Assembly: GCA_025765615.1 (NCBI GenBank)
Contig: JAIVFJ010000042.1
Span: 62,001 to 126,000, forward strand
DNA: 64,000 nucleotides
Source: Zopfochytrium polystomum
Taxonomy: Eukaryota; Chytridiomycota; Chytridiomycetes; Chytridiales; Chytridiaceae
Direction: 5' to 3'
The notes beneath the pieces were generated by a model. It saw only the letters and a list, made by a program, of their open reading frames with translations, searched no databases and was not told where the DNA came from. This document shows, piece after piece, positions 13,002 through 21,562 of this stretch. Position 1 is the stretch's first letter, and each line of letters opens with the position of its first letter. The position numbers and the translations under genes were made by a program.

Positions 13002-13677
13002 TCAATATGAAGGCAGATAACCAGGATAGTAATAGTTGGTGTGGTGATTTCTGGTGCAGCAGTAGCCGAGTGATTGTTGCTTGATCAGCCAGCTCGATGT
13101 GTTGCTTATCATAGTTGTTTTGTCAAACAGGTTTTTGAAGAGTGAGATTAGTTTGGCTAAGCTTGTTATCTGAGGAGCTGGGTTGCTGACAACAAGAAAA
13201 ACTTTTCCTTTTCCCATATCCAACAGGCTTTGGCCCAGTGAGCCAACAAAGATTCGAACAACTTGTTGGAAAGGGGGAATATGATGGAGAAGTTCTCCAG
13301 CTGCTGACTTTGCAAAGCTGTCGACTCGATGGTACGCTTCAGTGTATTGGGTAATGAAGGCATCTGAGGCTTCAGTTGGTTCCATTTTAATGCATTCAAA
13401 GTCGTCAATGATCTCCTTTGCAAGTTCGACCAGGTGTGATTTGGGTGAGGGCTCGATAGATGTGGCGAGGAATGATTAGACAGCAATGTGCATTCTGGTT
13501 CTGTGCACTAGGAAACCAAGTTACTTTCTCTGGTACACAAGACAGAGGCACCAGTTGGAATCTCTGTCCTTGGAATGGTCCATCTCTGATGAGACAGGTT
13601 CCAGAGTCGCAGAGGTCTAGTGGATCAACTGCATTGTTCTGCTCTGCGTTGATGTGATTGGTTGAGTCAGTAGTCAT
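13002..13677 (-). pseudogene. copia-like gag remnant
   Basis: From an ATG ending at 13677 the minus strand reads MTTDSTNHINAEQNNAVDPL, then GPFQGQRFQLVPL. A frame change near 13400 leads to MEPTEASDAFITQYTEAYHR, SFAKSAAGELLHHI and SLAKLISLFKNLF, ending at a stop near 13002. The same protein segments occur in the plus-strand copy at 49980-50640 and in 56780-56978. That recurrence, and the zinc knuckle after it in the plus-strand copy, identify it as a Gag capsid. In this copy the sequence departs from the plus-strand relative just after the helix containing SLAKLISL, and the zinc knuckle is lost. Confidence 0.65.
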
Positions 13678-14262
13678 GTTGTTTTCTCAGGACGATTATG
13701 TGTGCCAAGTTTGAAGGGATTTCGTTGGATTTTGGGTGTGTTGTGAAGGTGGTGTTGCAGCAGATGAAAAGTCGGTTTGTTAGCTTGGTGTCTGTCAGGT
13801 AGGGGGGTGGTCGTTGTCTCCAATTGGGGACAAAAAATCAAAAATTAATGGTGAGGGTTGGAGGTAATCTGGTGACCCTGAACGGAAAAAGTGGGCGCTT
13901 ATCACAAAGGAGAGTGATTTTGGGATGCCGCTGGTGACAGTCGTGTAGTCCAGAAGCAGGCCTTTCCAATGATAGCTTGGGATCGGCTGGGGGAGGTCTG
14001 GAAGGCGAGCAAATTGAGGTTGAAGTTGGAAAAGTGGGCGACGACTTTGGAGGCGGTGGATACGACGTAGGAGCGTCCGATCCGAGATCAGGTGGGTTCG
14101 TTGGAAAGAGGAGATCAAGAGCTTTCCGATGATAGTAACGAAATTGCTGTACGATGTCTGTAGCGCCCGTGATCGCTCCACGAAGTTGGCAGATCTGAAA
14201 AGCGTACAACCCCTTCTACTGATTGGATTTTGTTGAAACCAAGGGGGAAGTGATTGGGATGG

Positions 14263-14276
14263 GTAACAGTTTTGTA
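14263..14276 (-). other. primer-binding site complementary to the element's own LTR
   Basis: The 14 bases directly inside the 5' LTR read TACAAAACTGTTAC in element sense. Their exact reverse complement, GTAACAGTTTTGTA, lies within the LTR (14393-14406), about 100 nt from the LTR start in element sense. I could not match the site to a tRNA 3' end. The geometry is that of a self-primed element if transcription starts near that LTR position. Confidence 0.7.
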
Positions 14277-14505
14277 TGAAAGAATTTGCTATGTTGGCTG
14301 ATTGATGGGTTGGGCTGCTGTGGTGTACACTACTGAAGGTGGTGGTGGTGGGAGGTTGATCTTGGCTTCTGTCAGTCTTGTGTTTGTCTTTATACAAAAC
14401 TGTTACAAGGACCATCACTTGCAAAATGCTGCAAGTCATCCTTGCAGAGCAGTATCAGGTCAAAGCTCCTGCACACTGCTTACACCAAAAGACCCAAAAC
14501 TAACA
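14277..14505 (-). repeat. 5' LTR of the inner copia-like element
   Basis: The LTR is 229 bp and reads TGTTAGTTTTGGG..TTCTTTCA on the minus strand. It appears identical to the LTR at 8062-8290. A TATAAAG follows the 14-nt self-complement at 14388-14406 in element sense. Confidence 0.88.
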
Positions 14506-15732
14506 GTTAGTATGTCTGTGTATAAAAGCTGAAGCAGTCAATATGTGTGAGTTGAGGTCCCTAGCCCGGGTCAAGTAAGCCCAGCAATAATAGTGTATTC
14601 CATAGTTTAACTCCTGAGTCCAGTTTCATTTGGCTAAAATGGATAGAGCGTTTTCCCAAGCCAGCAGCCTGGCACCAAGAAGACCATGCCAAGTTGGTGC
14701 CAATCCATGCTGAGACCACTTTGCAACTCTGTGCTGATGATCATTGTTCACTTATTCCAAGCATCCTCCATCTAATTGGCAATACAGTGCCAGTGATCAT
14801 CTTTCACTTCTCCCTAGAATCCTCCCCCCTAAGTGGAAGATGATGTTTGATGTTGTACTAGGCGCTGGCTTGTGCTGATGACAAATACTCCAAGTATTAA
14901 GTGGAACAGAAACCCAGTGTCAACAGTTTTCCTCCTCCTCTGCTCAAGCAGATAATATATATGAGAGGTTTTTACCCTGTGCTGGTCACGCTTGCCTAGC
15001 AACCACTCAGAATAGACTGTTTACAAAATGGTTAGAGGATTGTTAAACTACTCAAAGTTATGAGGAACTTGCACAAGGTTGCCATGGTCGTGAGAGTTGG
15101 CACTTGCACAACTATTGGTCATCCCAATCACTAATATGTTTGATGGTGAGAGTTTCAGTGTGGTTGAAAACACTCTGATCTCAAAAGGTGGCCATGTCAA
15201 TGATAATTGTATCAGGGAATCCAGAAATTGAACCGCCGACTCCATGGGTTGATAGACAAGGAAAACACCATATCATTAATTCCTAATTTGTTATGCCCTG
15301 TTGAAAATGAGTAAGTATTATTAAAAGGGCACAGGGACAGTTGTTAGAGGTGCAGGTCTCCAAAAACTAAAATGCCTGTGTTGATGTTCATGGAATGATG
15401 AATCATTACTGACAGGAGACTGCATGGCTGAATGTTGAGAGGGTAAAGGCAGTTACTTTGATGCATATCAAAAGAGAAGAGCAAAACACTTAACAGATTG
15501 AGTATTAGTTGATGGAGCAAGTTGGGTTTTGAGGACCTCTGCTGTTTGTTCTTTAATTGATATGAAGAAGCAGATAACCAGGATAGTAACAGTTGGTGTG
15601 GTGATTTCTGGTGCAGTAGTAGCTGAGTGATTGTCGCTTTGATGGGCCAACTAGATGTGTTGCTTATCATAGTTGTTTTGTCAAACAGGTTTTTGAAGAG
15701 TGAGATTAGTTTGGCTAAACTTGTTATCTGAG
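14506..15732 (-). mobile_element. outer copia-like element, right part, ending in broken gag
   Basis: It starts with the second GTTAG and continues exactly where 8061 stopped, judged against the uninterrupted relatives near 11850-13150 and 55675-56820. It includes the gaggattgttaaactactc block (15035) and ends inside the gag-like frame, at the block attagtttggctaaacttg. There the chromovirus begins (15733). The expected rest of gag is not found on the far side of the chromovirus. Confidence 0.7.
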
Positions 15733-16085
15733 TGTTATGAATCACCCTCTGGAAACCTCTGGAACCTTCTAGAACATTCCTTCATGGAACCTTCTGGAAC
15801 CTTCTGGAACCTTCTAGAACATTCCTTCATGGAACCTTGTGGAACCTTCTGGAACCTTCTTTGCTTTCCTGACTTGTCTTGTTGTCATTGGTATCATTGG
15901 TATCATTGCATTACTAATTGCTCTTTCTGGAACTTTCTTGGAGTCTTGACAAGGAACACTCTCAAAAGGTATAAAAGGGGGATGGGGGACCTGTCCCATC
16001 CCTCAAGTGAATTATTGTTTCCAATACAATCATCACTCCTCTCAGTTCCTTGTCTGCCTTGTCCTGTCCTGCCCTGTTCCTGACA
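15733..16085 (+). repeat. 5' LTR of the chromovirus
   Basis: The LTR is 353 bp, TG..CA. Near its start it holds repeated ggaaccttctagaacattcc units, with one 55-bp block more than the 3' LTR. TATAAAA is at 15970-15976. Confidence 0.9.
15970..15976 (+). promoter_or_regulatory. TATA box of the chromovirus LTR
   Basis: TATAAAA lies 35 bases upstream of 16005, where the 11-nt sequence complementary to the primer site begins. A start of transcription at about 16000-16005 would put that sequence at the very 5' end of the RNA. Confidence 0.7.
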
Positions 16086-16087
16086 TC

Positions 16088-16098
16088 ATAATTCACTT
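16088..16098 (+). other. self-complementary primer-binding site of the chromovirus
   Basis: Two bases after the LTR, ATAATTCACTT is the exact reverse complement of AAGTGAATTAT at 16005-16015 in the LTR. In Tf1 and its relatives, 11 nt of the RNA 5' end anneal to such a site and prime reverse transcription without a tRNA. The length and position match that mechanism. Confidence 0.85.
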
Positions 16099-16125
16099 CA
16101 CCCTCTCCCACTACTCTCTGCCATC

Positions 16126-17049
16126 ATGTCTGACCCAAACAACACCTTCCCTGATGCAACTGCCTTCCAAGCCTTGATGGACCAATTACAAGCCCTCTCA
16201 AGACAGACACACCAACTTCAAGAACAAGTCCTTCACCAGCAGCACCAGCTTCAACAACAACTTCACCAACAAGAACATCAAGCTCTTCCCCTGCCTCAAG
16301 CCAACCAAGCAAGAGAGCCCAAGGTTCCCAGCCCTGACAAGTTCACTGGGCTGGCCAAAGACCTTAGGAACTTCATGGCCACTGTGGAGAATGTCATCCT
16401 TCTCCAACCTTCAAGATTTCCCAGTGAGCAAGTCAAGGTTCTTTTCACAAGCACCCTCCTGTCTGGTCAAGCTCAATCATGGTACAGATCTCTCCCAAGC
16501 ACACCCACCACCCTGCAAGAGCTCTGGGAGGGGCTGGAAGCTACCTTTGGTGACCCCTACGCATCTTGGACAGCAAGATCCAAGCTCAAGCATATCAAGC
16601 AAGGAAAGCAATCTTGTGTGGCCTACACCAACCAATTCAAGCAACTAGCCAGAGACTCTGGATACAATGATGCAGCTCTGATGGAGCTGTACCATGATGG
16701 TCTCCATGAGTCTATCCAAGACATGCTCTCCCAGTCTCTGCACATCCCTGAGACCTTGGAAGAGTACATTCTCCTTGCCATCAAGATTGACAACAGACTC
16801 TACTCCAAGAGGCTGAAGCAAAGACAAGTAGGAACTACATCAAGACCTACCCCAGTTCCTCAAGCTCTCACAGTTCCTGAACCCATGCAAGTGGATGCAG
16901 TTGAGACACTTCCTAAGGGTCCTCTGAGCCAAGAGGAGAAAGCAAGGAGGGCCCAGCAGGGACTGTGTTTTTACTGTGGCTCCAAGGAGCATGCTGTCAA
17001 GGACTGCCCAAGGAAGAAGCACCCAAACTCCCAGGTCCAGGCTCACTGA
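16126..17049 (+). CDS. gag: chromovirus Gag
   Basis: The 307-residue structural protein forms the particle and packages the RNA. The ATG at 16126 follows the primer site and a CT-rich leader. Residues about 15-60 are Gln/His-rich and probably coiled-coil. A retrotransposon Gag capsid domain follows at about 65-200, with the QSWYRSL and F..KYAS-like region (YASWTARSKLKHIKQG). A CCHC zinc knuckle C281-X2-C284-X4-H289-X4-C294 lies near the end. The stop is at 17047-17049. Ribosomes that slip by -1 at 17022-17028 bypass it to make Gag-Pol. The frame is intact. Confidence 0.93.
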   Translation: MSDPNNTFPDATAFQALMDQLQALSRQTHQLQEQVLHQQHQLQQQLHQQEHQALPLPQANQAREPKVPSPDKFTGLAKDLRNFMATVENVILLQPSRFPSEQVKVLFTSTLLSGQAQSWYRSLPSTPTTLQELWEGLEATFGDPYASWTARSKLKHIKQGKQSCVAYTNQFKQLARDSGYNDAALMELYHDGLHESIQDMLSQSLHIPETLEEYILLAIKIDNRLYSKRLKQRQVGTTSRPTPVPQALTVPEPMQVDAVETLPKGPLSQEEKARRAQQGLCFYCGSKEHAVKDCPRKKHPNSQVQAH

Positions 17050-17067
17050 GGGGCAATTCCCTGGACC
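17022..17067 (+). promoter_or_regulatory. -1 programmed ribosomal frameshift signal
   Basis: The heptamer C CCA AAC (17022-17028) fits X XXY YYZ in the gag frame. Five bases later, GGTCCAGG (17034-17041) can pair perfectly with CCTGGACC (17060-17067) across an 18-nt loop. The pol frame is exactly -1 to gag and has no in-frame ATG in the overlap that would serve as a start. Sushi elements and their domesticated descendant PEG10 use the same strategy. Confidence 0.85.
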
Positions 17068-20000
17068 CTCCTCCAAGCTGCCCCTGTTTCATCACCACCA
17101 CCAGCACCACAAACACCTCAGATTCCAAGCCCCACCAACTCACCATGGATGTCAAGATTCAACTCTCACCCAAGTCAACCATCACAGCCAAGGCCCTTAT
17201 AGACTCTGGATCATCCTGCAACATCATTGATGCCACCCTTGCCAAGTCTTGTGCCATTCCTACGATCAAGAAATCCACACCCCTCAAGGTCCACTTTGCC
17301 AATCATGCTCTGTTCAAGGAAATCAGCCATGAAACCAAGCTAAACCTCCACATCCAAGACTTTCCACCATCCATGGTCAATCTGGAAGTATTGGATCTTG
17401 GCTCACCCACATTCTCTGTCATCCTGGGATTACCATGGCTGCAAGCCCAGAACCCTGCCATTGATTGGGTCACTGGTCAAGTCCAACCTCCACCAATCGG
17501 AACAGTCACCCAAAACTCAAGTCAAGCCCCCAAGTCTCATGCTCTCAAGCCCTTGATTCAAGATTCACAGCCAGCCAAGACTCAAGTTCCACAGTTCACA
17601 GTTCACAGTCAAGATTCAAGTAGAGCTCATAGAGCTCACAGTCATGGCCATGACTCTTGTTCACAGAACCCACAGTCAAAGATTCAAGTACCACAGTTCA
17701 CAGTCCACATTCAAGATTCAAGTTCCACAGCTCACAGTCTTTGCCAAGAACAGAACTCTCAGTCAAAGATTCAAGAATCACAGTTCCCAGTCAAGAATTC
17801 AAGCCCCACTGCTGAGGAGCACGACAACCTGGACCCATCAGACCTTTTGCTGGCATCCAAGCTACCAAAGGAATATCTCCCTTATGCTGATGTGTTTTCC
17901 AAGACCAAGGCAGACCTGCTACCAGCTCAGAGGCCTTATGACTGTGAAATCCCACTCAAGGATGAAACTTGCAGCCCACCTTTCAAGCCACTGTACCACC
18001 TCTCTCCACCAGAAGCCAAGGCCCTCCAAGAATACATTGAAGAAATGCTGAACAAGGGATTCATGCAACCTTCCAAGTCACCAGCTGGAGCTCCCATCTT
18101 TTTTGTCAAGAAGAAGGATGGGGGACTGAGACCCTGTGTGGACTACAGAGATCTCAATGAGATGACAGTCAAGAACCGCTATCCACTGCCTCTCATCTCT
18201 GAATTACTGGACAAACTGAGCCATGCAAGGATATTTTCCAAGATTGACCTCAGAGGTGCCTACAATTTGGTCAGAATTAAGCCCCAGGATCAATGGAAGA
18301 CTGCCTTCAGATGCAAATACGGTCACTTTGAGTACTTGGTTATGCCCTTTGGACTTACCAATGCTCCAGCTATTTTCCAAGGCATGATGAATGACATCTT
18401 CAGGGATATTCTGGACCTTTTTGTCATTGTCTACCTGGATGATATCCTGGTATTTTCATCTGACACTGCAAGCCATATGGGACATGTCAAGACTGTCTTG
18501 GAGAGACTCAGACAGCATCACCACTATGCAAAGCTGGAGAAGTGTGAATTCCACAAGACCTCCATTGAGTTTTTGGGGTTCATTGTGTCTGACAAAGGGA
18601 TCTCCATGGCACCAGACAAGATCCAAACTATTCTTGAATGGAAGGCTCCAAATTCCATCAAGGATGTTCAAAGCTTCCTTGGGTTTTGCAACTTCTACAG
18701 AACCTTCATTGCCAACTATTCTGCCATAGCCAAGCCTCTCACTGATCTCACCAAGAAGACCACCAAGTTTGAATGGACCCCAGCAGCAGAGCAAGCCTGG
18801 CTAGCTCTTAAGACAGCAACCACAAGTGCACCACTCCTTAAGCATGTGGATCCCTTGCTTCCCTTCACCTTGGAAACTGATGCCTCAGACTATGCCCTTG
18901 GCGCTGTTCTGTCCCAGCCAAGCTCTCAGGACCCCTCTGCTCCTCTGCATCCAGTGGCATATTACTCCAGGAAGCTGAACAGTGCTGAGTGTAACTACAC
19001 AGTCCATGACAAGGAGTTGCTTGCAATTGTGGAAGCATTCAAATACTGGAGACACTACTTGGCTGGTTCTAAAGGCATATCTGTCTATTCTGATCACAAG
19101 AACCTCACCTTCTTCAGGGCAAGGAGGTTGCTCAAGCAGAGGCATGCCAGGTGGGCTGAACTGCTCCCTGAGTATGACTTTAAGCTGTGCTATTCTCCTG
19201 GCCACCTTAACACTGTGGCTGATGCCCTGTCAAGAAGAACAGACCTTGCACCTGAAGGGGGAGATGGTTTCACCCCACCATCCAAGACACACCTTTCATT
19301 GCTTCCTGACAGTGTGTGGGCCCATGCTATTTCCAAGGACCCCAAGCCTCACAAGATTCAAATCAGCCAAGAAGAGGAAAAACTTGAGATACTCAAGACA
19401 AGGCATGATACAGCAACAGCTGGACACCCAGGAGAGCACAAAACATATGAGCTTGTTTCCAGAGACTTCTACTGGCCAGGCATGAGGAAGTACATCAAGA
19501 ACTATGTCAGCAGCTGTGAAACCTGTCAAAGAAACAAATCCAGCAGACACAAGCCCTATGGACTTCTGGAGCCCCTCCCAATTGCCATCAGCCCTTGGTC
19601 ATCAATATCCATGGACTTCATTGTGAAACTGCCCCCATCCCATGGATTTGACTCTATCCTTGTTGTCATCTGCAGAAGGACAAAGTTGGCCCATTTCATC
19701 CCCTGCACTGAGAATATAGATGCACAAGGAACAGCAGACCTGTTTTTGCAGCACATATTCAGGCTCCATGGGCTGCCTCAGTCAATCATCAGTGACAGAG
19801 GACCACAGTTCAGATCTCAATTTTGGAAAGCACTCACAGCAGCCCTTGGAATCAAGTCTCAACTGTCAACTGCTTATCACCCTCAGACTGATGGACAAAC
19901 AGAAAGAACAAACCAGACTCTGGAGCAGTATTTGAGGTGCTATGTCAGCTATCAACAGGATGATTGGCCCACCCTCCTTCCACTGGCAGAATTTACTCTC

Positions 20001-20684
20001 AACAATTCTCTCCACTCAAGCACCCAGCTATCTCCTTTCTTTGCAACCTATGGCTTCAATCCAAGAGGAGATCTTCTGGGACAAGAGACCCTATCCAATT
20101 TCCAAGCTCCTGCTGCGGCTTCACACTTGCATAAGCTCAAGATCATCAGCACCTTCCTGGACTCCACCCTGAAGCGAGCCCAAGAAGATGCCTCAAGATT
20201 TGCCACCACTCACAGAATGGACCATGACCTTGCTGTGGGTCAGCAAGTTTGGCTTCTGAGGAAGAACTTGCAGACCAAAAGACCAAGTCCCAAGCTAGAC
20301 AACCTCAAGTTGGGACCTTTCAAGATCTTGGAGCAAATCAATCCAGTCACCTTCAAGCTGGATCTCCCTGCATCCATGAAGATCCACCCAGTTTTCCATG
20401 TCAGCCTTTTGGAGAAGTTTGTGGCCAATTCCATTCCAGGCAGAGTTGTTCCTCCTCCTCCTCCAGTTGAGGTAGAAAGTGAAGAGGAATTTGAGGTTGA
20501 ACAAATCTTGGATGCCAAGTGGTTTGGAAGGACACTCAAGTTCCTTGTTAAGTGGAAAGGTTACTCAGATGCTGACAACACCTGGGAACCTGAGTCAAAC
20601 CTCACTCACTGCCAAGACCTTCTGCTCAAGTTCAAGACCAGGTACCCCACCAAGTTGCAGAAGAGGCCTAAAAGGGGGAGATGA
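17028..20684 (+). CDS. pol: chromovirus Pol: protease, reverse transcriptase, RNase H, integrase, chromodomain
   Basis: Made as Gag-Pol by the -1 shift. Residue numbers count from the start of the open frame at 16965. Protease: D80-S-G (ALIDSGSS). RT: YRDLNEM and the polymerase box YLDD with D492/D493. RNase H: first acidic residue D639 in ETDASDYALG. Integrase: zinc site H821, H825, C851, C854 and catalytic D884, D944, E980 with the D-X35-E spacing, then a GPY/F-like module (LGPFKILEQINPVTFKLDLP). Chromodomain: about 1174-1226, with KFLVKWKGYSDADNTWEPE; the aromatic residues expected to bind methyl-lysine are present. The chromodomain is expected to steer insertion to marked chromatin. The frame is unbroken to TGA at 20682-20684. 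Confidence 0.95.
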   Translation, partial: LPGPGSLRGNSLDPPPSCPCFITTTSTTNTSDSKPHQLTMDVKIQLSPKSTITAKALIDSGSSCNIIDATLAKSCAIPTIKKSTPLKVHFANHALFKEISHETKLNLHIQDFPPSMVNLEVLDLGSPTFSVILGLPWLQAQNPAIDWVTGQVQPPPIGTVTQNSSQAPKSHALKPLIQDSQPAKTQVPQFTVHSQDSSRAHRAHSHGHDSCSQNPQSKIQVPQFTVHIQDSSSTAHSLCQEQNSQSKIQESQFPVKNSSPTAEEHDNLDPSDLLLASKLPKEYLPYADVFSKTKADLLPAQRPYDCEIPLKDETCSPPFKPLYHLSPPEAKALQEYIEEMLNKGFMQPSKSPAGAPIFFVKKKDGGLRPCVDYRDLNEMTVKNRYPLPLISELLDKLSHARIFSKIDLRGAYNLVRIKPQDQWKTAFRCKYGHFEYLVMPFGLTNAPAIFQGMMNDIFRDILDLFVIVYLDDILVFSSDTASHMGHVKTVLERLRQHHHYAKLEKCEFHKTSIEFLGFIVSDKGISMAPDKIQTILEWKAPNSIKDVQSFLGFCNFYRTFIANYSAIAKPLTDLTKKTTKFEWTPAAEQAWLALKTATTSAPLLKHVDPLLPFTLETDASDYALGAVLSQPSSQDPSAPLHPVAYYSRKLNSAECNYTVHDKELLAIVEAFKYWRHYLAGSKGISVYSDHKNLTFFRARRLLKQRHARWAELLPEYDFKLCYSPGHLNTVADALSRRTDLAPEGGDGFTPPSKTHLSLLPDSVWAHAISKDPKPHKIQISQEEEKLEILKTRHDTATAGHPGEHKTYELVSRDFYWPGMRKYIKNYVSSCETCQRNKSSRHKPYGLLEPLPIAISPWSSISMDFIVKLPPSHGFDSILVVICRRTKLAHFIPCTENIDAQGTADLFLQHIFRLHGLPQSIISDRGPQFRSQFWKALTAALGIKSQLSTAYHPQTDGQTERTNQTLEQYLRCYVSYQQDDWPTLLPLAEFTLNNSLHSSTQLSPFFATYGFNPRGDLLGQETLSNFQAPAAASHLHKLKIISTFLDSTLKRAQEDASRFATTHRMDHDLAVGQQVWLLRKNLQTKRPSPKLDNLKLGPFKILEQINPVTFKLDLPASMKIHPVFHVSLLEKFVANSIPGRVVPPPPPVEVESEEEFEVEQILDAKWFGRTLKFLVKWKGYSDADNTWEPESNLTHCQDLLLKFKTRYPTKLQKRPKRGR
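20670..20684 (+). other. polypurine tract of the chromovirus
   Basis: AAAAGGGGGAGATGA abuts the 3' LTR and overlaps the last codons and stop of pol. It is the expected plus-strand primer. Confidence 0.85.
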
Positions 20685-20982
20685 TGTTATGAATCACCCT
20701 CTGGAAATCTCTGGAACCTTCTAGAACATTCCTTCATGGAACCTTCTGGAACCTTCTTTGCTTTCCTGACTTGTCTTGTTGTCATTGGTATCATTGGTAT
20801 CATTGTATTACTAATTGCTCTTTCTGGAACTTTCTTTGAGTCTTGACAAGGAAGACTCTCAAAAGGTATAAAAGGGGGTTGGGGGACCTGTCTCATCCCT
20901 CAAGTGAATTATTGTTTCCAATACAATCATCACTCCTCTCAGTACCTTGTCTGCCTTGTCCTGTCCTGCCCTGTTCCTGACA
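20685..20982 (+). repeat. 3' LTR of the chromovirus
   Basis: The LTR is 298 bp and closely matches the 5' LTR, apart from the missing 55-bp block and a few substitutions. The base after its CA end does not repeat the left flank. Confidence 0.9.
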
Positions 20983-21562
20983 TAGCCTGTTGACTCAGCC
21001 TTTGACATGTGCTTGCTTGACACCACCACAGTTGCCGTATTGCCAGCAAGGAAGCTGGTGTTGCTGATGTTGATCGGCTGAGCTGCAGGTGACGATGCAG
21101 CAGCATAGAGTTGGACAGGGGTTGCGCTCTCAGGCTGCTGCCTTGCTTGCTGCAGTTGCTGGTGTTGGTGTTGTATTTGGAGCAGCTGCTTGCCCTGGTA
21201 TGCTGCTTGAAGTTGTTGCTGTAGCTCCTCGTGCCCCAGTTGTTGTTGTGAGACCGAATATGTTTTCTCTGCAGCAGCCTTGTGCGCCTGCTGTGTTCTT
21301 GCAAATTGCTCACTCCATCCCATTTCTACTCCGACAAGGCCTCTTATTGCTTGCGAGGACAATGATGATGGCAAAACCGCTTGTGTAGCTTCAGATTCTA
21401 CATACATCCCCGCCTGCTGCTGTACGGCAAATTACTTGTAAATTGTAATTAATTCTTGTGATTCAGTGGACTGGGGCGGCTGTGGTGACGATGAGGCAGG
21501 CTGTTGCGGTGGTGCGGCAGGCGGAAGGATGGGAATTTCCGGTTCTTTCCCCTTGCATGACA
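20983..21562 (-). pseudogene. Q-rich protein frame cut off by the chromovirus LTR
   Basis: From an ATG at 21562 the minus strand reads MSCKGKEPEIPILPPAAPPQ and a Pro/Ser/Gln-rich stretch. It then meets a TAA at 21434-21432, yet stays open in the same frame beyond it: QQQAGMYVESEATQAVL, a GWSEQFARTQQAHKAAAEKT helix, and a Gln/His-rich run of about 60 residues. It runs into the LTR end at 20983. Short-intron explanations for the TAA break the frame, so a premature stop is more likely. No domain is recognised; the composition resembles a transcriptional co-regulator. The rest of the gene is not on the other side of the chromovirus. Confidence 0.5.

Larger units (their letters stand above)
8062..14505 (-). 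mobile_element. inner Ty1/copia-like LTR element, complete with target duplication but gutted pol (copy 2)
   Basis: Two 229-bp LTRs (8062-8290 and 14277-14505), which I read as identical, begin TGTTAGTTTTG and end TTCTTTCA on the minus strand. The 5-bp duplication GTTAG lies at 8057-8061 and 14506-14510. The empty site is visible in related copies at about 11845 and 55675. In minus-strand order it contains the 5' LTR, primer-site region (14263-14276), leader, a gag-like frame (13677 to about 13002), nearly 3.9 kb of non-coding repeat, a copia RT-tail/RNase H remnant (9085-8410), a polypurine tract and the 3' LTR. Integrase and the core of reverse transcriptase are missing. Matching LTRs imply recent movement, so it was probably mobilised by proteins from elsewhere. 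Confidence 0.85.
15733..20982 (+). mobile_element. full-length Ty3/gypsy chromovirus of Tf1/sushi type
   Basis: A 5.25-kb element with LTRs at 15733-16085 (353 bp) and 20685-20982 (298 bp), both starting TGTTATGAATCACC and ending CTGTTCCTGACA. Between them lie gag, a -1 frameshift signal, pol with PR, RT, RNase H, IN and chromodomain, and a polypurine tract. Its primer site is self-complementary, as in Tf1. Both frames are open, so it may be competent. The two flanks (tctgag on the left, tagcct on the right) do not form a duplication. The 55-bp LTR length difference is one extra tandem block of the ggaaccttct motif. Confidence 0.92.
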
